Positions 16,342 to 23,301 of a stretch of DNA of 64,000 nt are shown in pieces. Position numbers and translations under genes: made by a program. The first letter of the stretch is position 1. Each line of letters begins with the position of its first letter. This DNA is from Sagittula sp. P11 (GTDB lineage: Bacteria > Pseudomonadota > Alphaproteobacteria > Rhodobacterales > Rhodobacteraceae). The notes beneath the pieces are model-generated. The model was given only the letters and a program-made list of their open reading frames with translations. It did not search any database and was not told the origin of the DNA. The stretch covers positions 3,010,001-3,074,000 of the forward strand of contig NZ_CP021913.1 of assembly GCF_002814095.1 (NCBI RefSeq), read 5' to 3'.

Positions 16342-16458
16342 GCCGCCTAGATAGGACGCGGCCGGGACGAGGGCCAGAGCAATTGTCGACGGACCGGGAA
16401 CGCTGTGGTCACGGGTCTGCAATTGAGGCGGAAATGCGGCGGCGGGTAGTGTCCGTGC

Positions 16459-16833
16459 ATGCAGGTGGAACGGGACATGGCGCGCCGCGTGGCGCGGGTC
16501 GAGCGGCTTCTGGCGCGCAGGATGGGGCTCAAGCGCGGTTCCCTTGCGTTGCGGGTGAAGCGTGCCCGGGGTGCCCTGCCTGACGACGTGCGCCGCGATC
16601 TCATGGCTTTGGTGGCGGCACGGAAGGGCGCGGGACATCCGAAGATCGCCCGCCAGATCGACGCGCGCGCCATGGCCGAGGCCGAGCGGCGTGTCACGCG
16701 GTTCCTGAACGGCCCGGTGCTGCGGGACCGCCGGATGAGGCGGCGGGTGCGCTGGACGGCGGCGATGGTGCTGAACCTTGCGCTGGTCGCGCTGGGCGCG
16801 GCGTGGTTCGCCGTGTGGATGGGGCTGGTCTGA
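16459..16833 (+). CDS. Small basic protein with C-terminal membrane helix
   Basis: The product is 124 residues. The first 95 are strongly Arg-rich and helical (RRVARVERLLARRMG), and residues about 99-122 form one transmembrane helix (AAMVLNLALVALGAAWFAVW). The topology is therefore probably a C-terminal anchor with a basic cytoplasmic domain. I do not recognise a family. The coding bias and clean termination before the next gene make it likely to be real. Confidence 0.55.
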   Translation: MQVERDMARRVARVERLLARRMGLKRGSLALRVKRARGALPDDVRRDLMALVAARKGAGHPKIARQIDARAMAEAERRVTRFLNGPVLRDRRMRRRVRWTAAMVLNLALVALGAAWFAVWMGLV

Positions 16834-16872
16834 GGCGGGGGCAGCAGGCGCCCCGCGCCGTCCGGATCAGCC

Positions 16873-16945
16873 GCGCATGGGCGCTCCGCTTCCATAAGTC
16901 GCGCATGGGCGCTCCGCTTCCATCAGTCGCGCATGGGCGCTCCGC
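16873..16945. repeat. Three 28-bp tandem repeats spanning the Nudix gene 3' end
   Basis: GCGCATGGGCGCTCCGC occurs at 16873-16889, 16901-16917 and 16929-16945, an exact 28-bp period. The rightmost copy encodes the last residues (GAPMR) of the Nudix protein, and the other two copies lie past its stop. The unit is not a multiple of three, so each duplication changes frame. This looks like slippage or duplication of a gene 3' end. Confidence 0.9.
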
Positions 16946-17645
16946 GCAGCCGGAGGAACAGGCTTTCCTCGTCGTCGTTGCGGAAGAAGGGCACGGAATC
17001 CGGCGGGGTGTCGTCGGTGGCGCGCGCCGCGATCTCGGCCAGCACCACCTCGGTGATGAAGGGCATGTCGTAATCGCGGATCTCGTCCACGGCGATCCAC
17101 TGCAGGTGCGACAGCTCGTCCGTGGCGTTGGAAAAGTCGTCGGGGTCGGACATCAGCGCCTCTGCGTCCAGCAGGAAGAAGCGCGCGTCGAAGCGGCGCG
17201 GGCGGCCCGGCGGGGTGATCGCGCGAAACACGAACTGCAGCCCCTCGGCAGAGGGCCGGTGCCCGGTGCCCGCGAAGCTGAGCCAGTCCGGGGGCACGGC
17301 GCCGGGCCAGGGCGCGGGGGTGCCGAGGATCTGGCCGGTTTCCTCCCAGAGCTCGCGCACCGCGGCGGCGGCCAGCGCGCGGGACATGCCGGGGGCGGAG
17401 TCCTCTTCCAGCCGCGCGGCGCAGAGCGACGAGAGCGGCCGGGCGAGGTTGATCATCGCGTCGCCCCTGTCCACGGCCCCGCCGGGGAAGACGAACTTGT
17501 TGGGCATGAAGGCGGCCTTCGCGCCGCGCTGGCCCATCAGCACCCGGGGCCGGGTCCGGCGGTCGCGCAGCACGATCACGGTGGCCGCGTCGCGCAGGGC
17601 GGTCTTGTCGGGGATCTGGTCGGCGGGCGGGGCGGTTGTCGTCAT
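16923..17645 (-). CDS. Nudix hydrolase
   Basis: The product is 240 residues. A Nudix box is present but interrupted: FPGGAVDRGD (54-63) and, after an insertion of about 30 residues, AAAAVRELWEETGQIL. It keeps the REXXEE metal-binding core. Family members hydrolyse nucleoside diphosphate derivatives or CoA esters; the long insert resembles the RNUDIX-like/CoA-type enzymes, but the substrate is unknown. It follows the DUF983 gene by 18 bases in the same direction. Its 3' end overlaps a 28-bp tandem repeat. Confidence 0.87.
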   Translation of the reverse strand: MTTTAPPADQIPDKTALRDAATVIVLRDRRTRPRVLMGQRGAKAAFMPNKFVFPGGAVDRGDAMINLARPLSSLCAARLEEDSAPGMSRALAAAAVRELWEETGQILGTPAPWPGAVPPDWLSFAGTGHRPSAEGLQFVFRAITPPGRPRRFDARFFLLDAEALMSDPDDFSNATDELSHLQWIAVDEIRDYDMPFITEVVLAEIAARATDDTPPDSVPFFRNDDEESLFLRLRGAPMRD

Positions 17646-17663
17646 GGCGTCTCCTCCGGGCGG

Positions 17664-18053
17664 TCAGCCGGGGCGCGCGAAACCGTGCATCCCCCGGGCC
17701 CACTGGAAGGCCACGATCGCCCCTTTCAATCGGGGCAGAAGGTAGAGGGAAAGCGCAACGCAGCCAACTGCAAAGATCGTGAAGAGCACGAGCGGATCGG
17801 GGCGCCATGCCTCGAACACGATCAGGAGCAGCGGTGCCATGATGTGCCCGACGATGAGGATCGTCAGGTAGGCCGGGCCGTCGTCGGCCCGGTGGTGGTA
17901 CAGTTCCTGCCGGCAGACCGGGCAGGTGTCGCGCACCTTGAGGTAGCCGGACAGGAGCGGTCCGGAGCCGCATTTCGGACAGCGCCTGCGCCAGCCCCGC
18001 CAGAGCGTCGGCCAGATCGGCGTGTCTGCTGTGATGTTGCCTGAGTGCCGCAT
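17664..18053 (-). CDS. DUF983 family membrane protein
   Basis: The product is 129 residues. The N-terminal part has a zinc-ribbon-like pair CPKCGSG and CPVCRQE, then ADDGPAY and two transmembrane helices (about 62-82 and 88-108). These are the marks of DUF983, a family common in alphaproteobacteria and of unknown role. The start at 18053 is chosen because the conserved part begins here; the frame stays open far upstream without similarity. It heads a two-gene unit with the Nudix hydrolase. Confidence 0.85.
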   Translation of the reverse strand: MRHSGNITADTPIWPTLWRGWRRRCPKCGSGPLLSGYLKVRDTCPVCRQELYHHRADDGPAYLTILIVGHIMAPLLLIVFEAWRPDPLVLFTIFAVGCVALSLYLLPRLKGAIVAFQWARGMHGFARPG

Positions 18054-18296
18054 GGAAACCCGTCCCTCCTCGAGCGCGAAAGATGCGCGCAAGGTACGGC
18101 TTATGAAAGGGGGCGAAACGTCCTTGCGGCGGCGTGTCACATTCGCACCGTTTGCGCTCACGCCGGAGTGATGGGGTTCTGCGCGTTTTTCGTGCGGTGG
18201 TCCGACGGAAAGCGCGGCCGCGTCCGTGGAACCCTGCAGAGACGCCGGTGAACGGCGCTCGGGACAGGTTCGACAGAAACCATGGAGACTACGACA

Positions 18297-18896
18297 ATGA
18301 CCAGGACGACTTCGACCCTCTGGATGACCGCGGCGCTTGTGGCGGTGCTGACCACCGCCGGTGCGGCGCAGGCCCGTGACTTCGGGCGCGGCCCGGACGG
18401 GGCGCACGGCGGCATGGGTCCGCACGGCTTCTTCCCGGAAGAGATGTTCGCCGCGGCGGACGCCGATGGCGACGGCAAGATCACCGAGGACGAGATGAAG
18501 GCCGCTGCCGAGAAGCGCTTTGCCGACGCCGACACCAATGGCGACGGCATGCTGAGTGCCGACGAGATGGTCGCCCGGGCCGAGGCCCAGCGCGAGGCGC
18601 GCCGCGTGGAGCGGATGACCGAGCGCAGCCAGGCGATGATCGACCGGCTGGACTATGACGGCGACGGCATGCTGAGCCTCGACGAGGCGCAGCGGCAGGC
18701 CCCGGCGGACATGTTCGACCGGATGCTGGAGCGGCTGGACACCGACGGTGACGGCGCGCTGAGCCAGGAAGAGATCGCGGCGGCCAAGACGAAGATGCGC
18801 GAGCGGCACGCCGACCGCGGCCATGGCCCGCGCGGCGAACGTGGCGAACGCGGAGAACCCGGCCAGGGCCGTTTCCCCTGGCGTCACGACCGCTGA
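18297..18896 (+). CDS. Exported EF-hand calcium-binding protein
   Basis: The product is 199 residues. The start at 18297 has GGAG nine bases upstream; an in-frame ATG at 18282 is the alternative. A signal peptide ends near GAAQA-RD. Four canonical EF-hand loops follow: DADGDGKITEDE, DTNGDGMLSADE, DYDGDGMLSLDE and DTDGDGALSQEE. The tail is Gly/Arg-rich (RGERGERGEPG). It is probably a periplasmic Ca2+-responsive protein. The next genes are an ECF sigma factor, a small membrane protein and a metal-sensor-like protein on the same strand, so it may be a target or part of an envelope stress circuit. Confidence 0.88.
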   Translation: MTRTTSTLWMTAALVAVLTTAGAAQARDFGRGPDGAHGGMGPHGFFPEEMFAAADADGDGKITEDEMKAAAEKRFADADTNGDGMLSADEMVARAEAQREARRVERMTERSQAMIDRLDYDGDGMLSLDEAQRQAPADMFDRMLERLDTDGDGALSQEEIAAAKTKMRERHADRGHGPRGERGERGEPGQGRFPWRHDR

Positions 18897-18910
18897 GTTC
18901 ATGAGTGCGC

Positions 18911-18938
18911 CCCCCGGGTCGGCCTTTTGGCCCGGGGG
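18911..18938 (+). terminator. Hairpin after the EF-hand gene
   Basis: CCCCCGGG (18911-18918) pairs perfectly with CCCGGGGG (18931-18938), 14 bases after the EF-hand stop. No T tract follows. It probably separates this transcript from the sigma-factor unit. Confidence 0.55.
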
Positions 18939-18988
18939 CATTGCGTGGTGACACGGTTGGGGTTAGCGCAGATGGGTACGGAACCGGG

Positions 18989-19579
18989 ATGCCATATGAC
19001 GCCATGAGCGACTGTGCCGAGGAGGAGCTTCTCGCGGCCTATGCCGCGGGCGACGCCGCTGCGGCGCGCGCGCTGACGGCGCGTCTGGCGCCCCGTGTGC
19101 TGGCCCATGCCTACCGGATGCTGGGCGGCGACCGGGCCGAGGCCGAGGACGTCACGCAGGAGGCGCTTCTGCGCCTGTGGCGCGCCGCGGCCGACTGGCG
19201 GTCGGGAGAGGCCAAGGTCTCGACCTGGCTTTACCGGGTGACGGCGAACCTCTGCATCGACCGGATGCGGCGGAAGAGCCGCGCGGGTCCGGCGCTCGAC
19301 GACATACCGGAGCCCGAGGACGACCGGCCCTCGGCCGTGCAGCACATGCAGCAGGCGGCCCGGGCCGAGGCCCTGCAGGCCGCGCTCGACGAGCTTCCCG
19401 AGCGGCAGCGCCAGGCGGTGATCCTGCGGCATATCGAGGGGCTGGGAAATCCCGAGATCGCGCAGATCATGGACATCGGGACACGCGCCGTGGAAAGTCT
19501 GACGGCACGGGGAAAACGGACTTTGGAGGCGCTTCTGGCCGGGCGCAGGACAGAACTGGGGTACGACGGCGATGACTGA
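18989..19579 (+). CDS. ECF-type RNA polymerase sigma factor
   Basis: The protein is about 196 residues. Region 2 (HAYRMLGGDRAEAEDVTQEALLRLW) and region 4 (LPERQRQAVILRHIEGLGNPEIA, then an HTH with TRAVESLTARGKRTL) are clear, and there is no region 1 or 3. The start is uncertain: ATG at 18989 or 19004, neither with a strong RBS. The stop overlaps the next gene by eight bases. The downstream small membrane protein and the metal-sensor-like protein resemble the partners that hold such sigma factors inactive. Confidence 0.9.
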   Translation: MPYDAMSDCAEEELLAAYAAGDAAAARALTARLAPRVLAHAYRMLGGDRAEAEDVTQEALLRLWRAAADWRSGEAKVSTWLYRVTANLCIDRMRRKSRAGPALDDIPEPEDDRPSAVQHMQQAARAEALQAALDELPERQRQAVILRHIEGLGNPEIAQIMDIGTRAVESLTARGKRTLEALLAGRRTELGYDGDD

Positions 19580-19937
19580 TCCAAGGGACGACACGATGCC
19601 GGGGGCCGCGGACGACCTCTCGGTCTTCTTCGAAGCGGCACGGGCCGAAGCGCCGGTGCCCGACGGTGATTTCATGGCGCGGCTGACCGCCGATGCGCTG
19701 GCCGAAATGCCGGTGCCCGCGGCGCGCGCGCCGTCGCCGGGGTTCTGGATGCAGGTCCGCAGCGCGCTGGGCGGCTGGGCCGGGATGACCGGGCTGGCGG
19801 CGGCCTGCGCGGCTGGCATCTGGATCGGGGTGAACCCGCCCGCGACGCTGGACGCGTACTGGGGGGACAGCACGAACCTCGGGGAGGTGGGTGTCGACCC
19901 GCTTTCGGGGTTCGAGCTGGCGATGTTGGAGGGATGA
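19572..19937 (+). CDS. Small membrane protein, probable anti-sigma factor
   Basis: The product is 121 residues, coupled to the ECF sigma gene by an 8-base overlap. The N-terminal 70 residues are acidic and soluble (ADDLSVFFEAARAEAP, DGDFMARLTADALAEMP). One transmembrane helix lies at about 72-92 (WAGMTGLAAACAAGIWIGV), followed by a short outer segment. That layout and gene order are those of membrane anti-sigma factors, but no HxxxCxxC zinc motif is seen, so the assignment is by context. It overlaps the following gene by four bases. Confidence 0.65.
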   Translation: MTDPRDDTMPGAADDLSVFFEAARAEAPVPDGDFMARLTADALAEMPVPAARAPSPGFWMQVRSALGGWAGMTGLAAACAAGIWIGVNPPATLDAYWGDSTNLGEVGVDPLSGFELAMLEG

Positions 19938-20470
19938 GCGGCATGGCCGGATCGCAAGGCAACCGCGTGCTGCGGATCATGCTTTTCCTGTCGCTGGCGG
20001 CCAACCTCGTGGTCGCCGGTGTGGTGGTGGCCTTCCTGTGGAACGGCCCGCCGCCACCGCCGGGACGGCCCGATGGCGGGGACCCGGCGCTGCCCTACAC
20101 CCGGGCGCTGGACGAGGATCAGCGCGACGAGGTGCGGCAGGCGCTGCGCGACGCCTTCGTGAACGACCGCAAGGAGGCGCGGAGCGTGCGGCGCGACGTG
20201 TTCGCCGATTACCGTCAGGCGCTGGAGGTGCTGCGCGCGGAGCCTTACGACCCCGCGGCGCTGGAGGCGCTGATGACCGCGCAGGCGGAACGCAGCGCCG
20301 GTTTCCGCAAGCGCGGACAGGAAGTGCTGAGCGCCTATGTCGCGGAGATGAGCCCGGAGGAACGCGGCGCCTATGCCGACCGTCTCGAAGAGACGCTGGC
20401 GCGGTTCCAGGAACGGCGCGCGCGGCATTTCGAAGGGCACCGCCGTAATGACGGCCCGCCACAGGACTAG
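19934..20470 (+). CDS. Periplasmic heavy-metal-sensor / Spy-CpxP-like protein
   Basis: The product is 178 residues with an N-terminal membrane anchor (residues 13-35, RIMLFLSLAANLVVAGVVV). The rest is helical and charged (DERDEVRQALRDAF type, ALMTAQAERSAGFRKRGQEV), ending in MSPEERGAYADRLEETL. This is the pattern of the CnrX/heavy-metal resistance and Spy/LTXXQ-like proteins, which sense metals or misfolded proteins in the periplasm. It is translationally coupled (ATGA) to the anti-sigma-like gene, so the three genes are read as one sigma/anti-sigma/sensor unit. Confidence 0.75.
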   Translation: MSGMAGSQGNRVLRIMLFLSLAANLVVAGVVVAFLWNGPPPPPGRPDGGDPALPYTRALDEDQRDEVRQALRDAFVNDRKEARSVRRDVFADYRQALEVLRAEPYDPAALEALMTAQAERSAGFRKRGQEVLSAYVAEMSPEERGAYADRLEETLARFQERRARHFEGHRRNDGPPQD

Positions 20471-20482
20471 GAACGGGATGCG

Positions 20483-20509
20483 CGCGCCGGGGGTTTCCGG
20501 CGCGTTTTT
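20483..20509 (+). terminator. Intrinsic terminator of the sigma-factor operon
   Basis: CGCGCCGG (20483-20490), loop GGGTTT, CCGGCGCG (20497-20504), then TTTTT. A textbook rho-independent terminator 12 bases after the last gene. Confidence 0.9.
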
Positions 20510-20561
20510 CTTTCCGGCATTGTCCGAAAGGGTGTTGCCGCTGCGGGCGGTCTGCCTTCGC

Positions 20562-22085
20562 TCAGAGGTGCGGCAGGCCCCATGGCGGGATCGTCGCCCC
20601 GTCGGTGCCGGTGTCCTGGCCGCGCAGCGGTTCGGGTGGCGCGAGCCGCGGGTTCGGCTTCGGCGCGGGCGGCAGGGCCGGGACGACCTTCGGCAACGGC
20701 AGCGCGAGGACCGTGTCGGCCATGACCACCGTGTTGCGGCCGCCGTTCTTCGCGGCGTAGAGCGCGGCATCGGCGCTGGAGATCAGGTCTGCCGGCGTCT
20801 CTGCGCTGCGCGAGACACCGATGGCCACGCCGATGGACAGCGTGACGGTGATCCGGCGCCCATCTGGCAGGCGGATCGGGTTCTTCGCCATCAGGCTGCA
20901 CAGCCGTCCGGCGGTCAGGCGGGCCGCCGTGCGGTCGGTGTCGGGCATCGCGACGAGGAATTCCTCCCCGCCCCAGCGGGCGATCAGGTCGGCGGCGCGC
21001 AGGTTGTCGGTCAGGCGCTGCGCCAGCGTCACCAGCACCGCGTCGCCCGCCGCATGGCCGTAGTCGTCGTTCACCTGCTTGAAGTAGTCGAGATCCGCCA
21101 AGAGCAGCGCGTAGGGCCTGCGCGACCGTTCAGCCCGGTCGGCCAGCCGCGAGACGTGGGGCAGGGCGTAGCGCCGGTTGTAGAGCCCGGTCAGCGGGTC
21201 GGTGACGGCGGCGCGCAGCCCGTCGCGCATGTTCGCCCGGAGCCTGTCGCCCAGACGTTTGCGGGCGATCTGCTTTTTCAGCCGGATCGCCAGTTCGTCC
21301 ACTTCCAGCCCGTCGGACATCAGGTCGCTGGCGCCCATGTCGAGGGAGGAGGCCGCCTCCCTCCGCTGATCGGGGAGGGCCACGTAGACCAGCGCGGACC
21401 GGCGCGTGCTGCGGTTGGACCGCAGTTGCGGCAGGAGCGACAGCACATCGCCTGCGGAATGCTCCGTCTCCAGCAGGACGACCACGTCGGGGTGGCGCGG
21501 GTTCTCGCGCATGGCGTTGTCGGGATCGACCAGTTCGATGTGGTCGTCGGAGCGGCGGCGCAGCGCCTCGATCCGGGCGCGCACGGAATCGCCGGGCCGG
21601 TCGGCGATGATCCGCACCTGCCCGGGCGTGGTGAAGTCGGCGGCCTGTTCGGCCAGACCCAGCGCGCGGCGGGTGTCGTCACGCAGCTGAAGCTCCGCCT
21701 CCGCGTCGCGGGCGCGCAGGAGAGAGCGTAGCCGCGCCAGCATCACGATGTCGTCGATCGGCCGCGACAGCACGTCGTCGGCCCCCGCGGCAAGCGACGC
21801 CAGCCGTTCGTCCGCCTGGCCCGCGGGATGCACGATGATGACCGGGACGGCGGGACCGGGGCGGGAGGCACACCTGTGCCGGATCGCGGCACAAAGCGTG
21901 CGCCCCGACATGTCGGGCAGGTCGGAGGCCGCGATGACGACGTCCGGATCGGCCTTGCGCAGCATCGCAAGGGCCGCCTCGCCGGAGGCGGCCTGCACGA
22001 CCTCGTAATAGGCCGCAGACAGTTTGACGCGCAGTATGATGCGGTTGGTCGGCACCGCATCGACCACCAGGATCCGGCCTGTCAT
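20562..22085 (-). CDS. PleD-like diguanylate cyclase with degenerate receiver
   Basis: The protein is 507 residues: receiver domain 1 (about 1-125), a second receiver-like domain (about 155-275), then a GGDEF domain. The active site is GGEEF (372-376) and an intact inhibitory site RAAD (363-366) precedes it by five residues, so c-di-GMP synthesis with product inhibition is expected. Receiver 1 has Ala10 where the acidic pair should be DD, Ala53 at the phospho-acceptor position (aligned from SDLPDMSG) and Arg instead of the conserved Lys (LSRPI). It therefore probably cannot be phosphorylated normally. The C-terminal tail is Pro-rich. The start at 22085 gives MTGRILVVDA, as in PleD. Confidence 0.88.
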   Translation of the reverse strand: MTGRILVVDAVPTNRIILRVKLSAAYYEVVQAASGEAALAMLRKADPDVVIAASDLPDMSGRTLCAAIRHRCASRPGPAVPVIIVHPAGQADERLASLAAGADDVLSRPIDDIVMLARLRSLLRARDAEAELQLRDDTRRALGLAEQAADFTTPGQVRIIADRPGDSVRARIEALRRRSDDHIELVDPDNAMRENPRHPDVVVLLETEHSAGDVLSLLPQLRSNRSTRRSALVYVALPDQRREAASSLDMGASDLMSDGLEVDELAIRLKKQIARKRLGDRLRANMRDGLRAAVTDPLTGLYNRRYALPHVSRLADRAERSRRPYALLLADLDYFKQVNDDYGHAAGDAVLVTLAQRLTDNLRAADLIARWGGEEFLVAMPDTDRTAARLTAGRLCSLMAKNPIRLPDGRRITVTLSIGVAIGVSRSAETPADLISSADAALYAAKNGGRNTVVMADTVLALPLPKVVPALPPAPKPNPRLAPPEPLRGQDTGTDGATIPPWGLPHL

Positions 22086-22200
22086 CTGTGTCCAGCTACC
22101 TCGTGTCTCGCACCGTGAGTGATGGCGCATGCTTGAACTTCTCGGCCCCTTCAGATTTGGTGAAATTTGGTTAAGAAACCCTTTCAAGGTGGCGTGGGAA

Positions 22201-22485
22201 TTGAGCTTTACGCAGGAAAGTGCCGAGACGGTCAGTTTGCAGGCAATGGCATGGCTGGCAGGCAACGATGAACTATTGCCGGTGTTTCTGGGCGCTTCGG
22301 GTGCGTCTGAGGTGGACTTCCGCAATGGCCTGGGCGACCCGGTCTTTCAGGCCGCGGTGCTCGACTTCGTGATGATGGACGACGCCTGGGTCATGGCGTT
22401 CTGCGAATCGGCGGGATTGCCCTACACGGTGGTCGCGCAGGCCCGCGCGGCCCTTCCGGGCGGAGGAGAGTGGCATTGGACCTGA
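22201..22485 (+). CDS. DUF3572 family protein
   Basis: The product is 94 residues if translation begins at TTG 22201, which has AGGTGG eight bases upstream. The sequence SAETVSLQAMAWLAGNDELLPVFL and the ending ALPGGGEWHWT match DUF3572, a short alphaproteobacterial family of unknown function. An in-frame GTG (22189) and ATG (22129) are alternatives, but the family similarity starts at about 22207. It is divergent from the PleD-like gene and overlaps the HAD gene by 16 bases. Confidence 0.75.
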   Translation: MSFTQESAETVSLQAMAWLAGNDELLPVFLGASGASEVDFRNGLGDPVFQAAVLDFVMMDDAWVMAFCESAGLPYTVVAQARAALPGGGEWHWT

Positions 22486-23183
22486 GCGTCGACGCCGTCC
22501 TGTTCGACAAGGACGGAACGCTTTTCGATTTCTCTGCGACGTGGGACGTCTTTGCGGCGCGGCTGATCGCGCGGCTGTCCGACGGTGACGCGGCGCGCGC
22601 GGCGCGGGCCGCCGACGTGCTGCGGTTCGACCTCGAGGCTGGGCGCTTCCTGCCCGACAGTCCCGCCATCGCAGGCACCAACCGCGAGATCGCGACGCTT
22701 CTGGCCTGGGTCCTGCCGCAGGACGCGGCAGAGCTGGAACGGATCATCGTCGAGGAAGCGGGCCGCGCGCCGCTGGTGGAGGCGGTGCCGCTGGTGCCGC
22801 TTCTGGCAGAGCTTGCGGCGCGGGGCATGCTGCTGGGCGTGATGACCAACGACACGGAGTCGGTGGCGCGCGCGCATCTGGCAGAGGTCGGCATCCTCGG
22901 ACAGTTCGATTTCGTCGCGGGTGCCGACAGCGGCTGGGGCGCCAAGCCCTCGCCCGATCCGCTGCTGGCCTTCGCCGAGCGTGTGGGCGTCGCGCCTGAA
23001 CGGGTGGCGATGGTCGGCGACAGCACACACGACCTTCTGGCCGGGCGCGCCGCGGGCATGGTCTGCGTCGGCGTGCTGACCGGCATGGCCGGGCCGGAGG
23101 TGCTTGGCCCCCACGCCGAGGCGGTGCTGCCGGACATCGGCCACCTGCCGGGCTGGCTCGACAGGCGCCCCGGCCGCAGGTGA
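22470..23183 (+). CDS. HAD-superfamily hydrolase, phosphoglycolate phosphatase-like
   Basis: The product is 237 residues starting at GTG 22470 (GGAGGA upstream). HAD motif I is LFDKDGTLFDF, motif II VMTNDTE, motif III Lys in GAKPSPDP and motif IV VGDSTHDL. The size and small helical cap (subclass I) match Gph/CbbZ-type phosphatases. Which small phosphoester it hydrolyses is not readable. It is translationally coupled to the DUF3572 gene. Confidence 0.88.
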   Translation: MALDLSVDAVLFDKDGTLFDFSATWDVFAARLIARLSDGDAARAARAADVLRFDLEAGRFLPDSPAIAGTNREIATLLAWVLPQDAAELERIIVEEAGRAPLVEAVPLVPLLAELAARGMLLGVMTNDTESVARAHLAEVGILGQFDFVAGADSGWGAKPSPDPLLAFAERVGVAPERVAMVGDSTHDLLAGRAAGMVCVGVLTGMAGPEVLGPHAEAVLPDIGHLPGWLDRRPGRR

Positions 23184-23206
23184 TCGCGGCAGGCCGCCCG
23201 GCAAAA

Positions 23207-23223
23207 ACGACCACATGAGTCGT
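23207..23223. promoter_or_regulatory. Inverted repeat upstream of the mttB-like gene
   Basis: ACGAC (23207-23211), seven bases, GTCGT (23219-23223), flanked by A-rich and T-rich ends. It lies about 80 bases before the mttB-like start and could be an operator. It could also be a weak terminator for the HAD gene. Confidence 0.3.
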
Positions 23224-23301
23224 CTTTCGGCAGGCAGAGGGCGCAGGTTCGCTGTGTGATGGGGGTGTCGCTGCCCACCGGATCCCAGGGAGAGAGCCAT
23301 C

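Noticed and set aside
16873-16945. Possible CRISPR array because of a 28-bp repeat period
   Set aside because: The repeats are contiguous with only an 11-base near-identical linker, there are no unique spacers and no cas genes. It is a tandem duplication.
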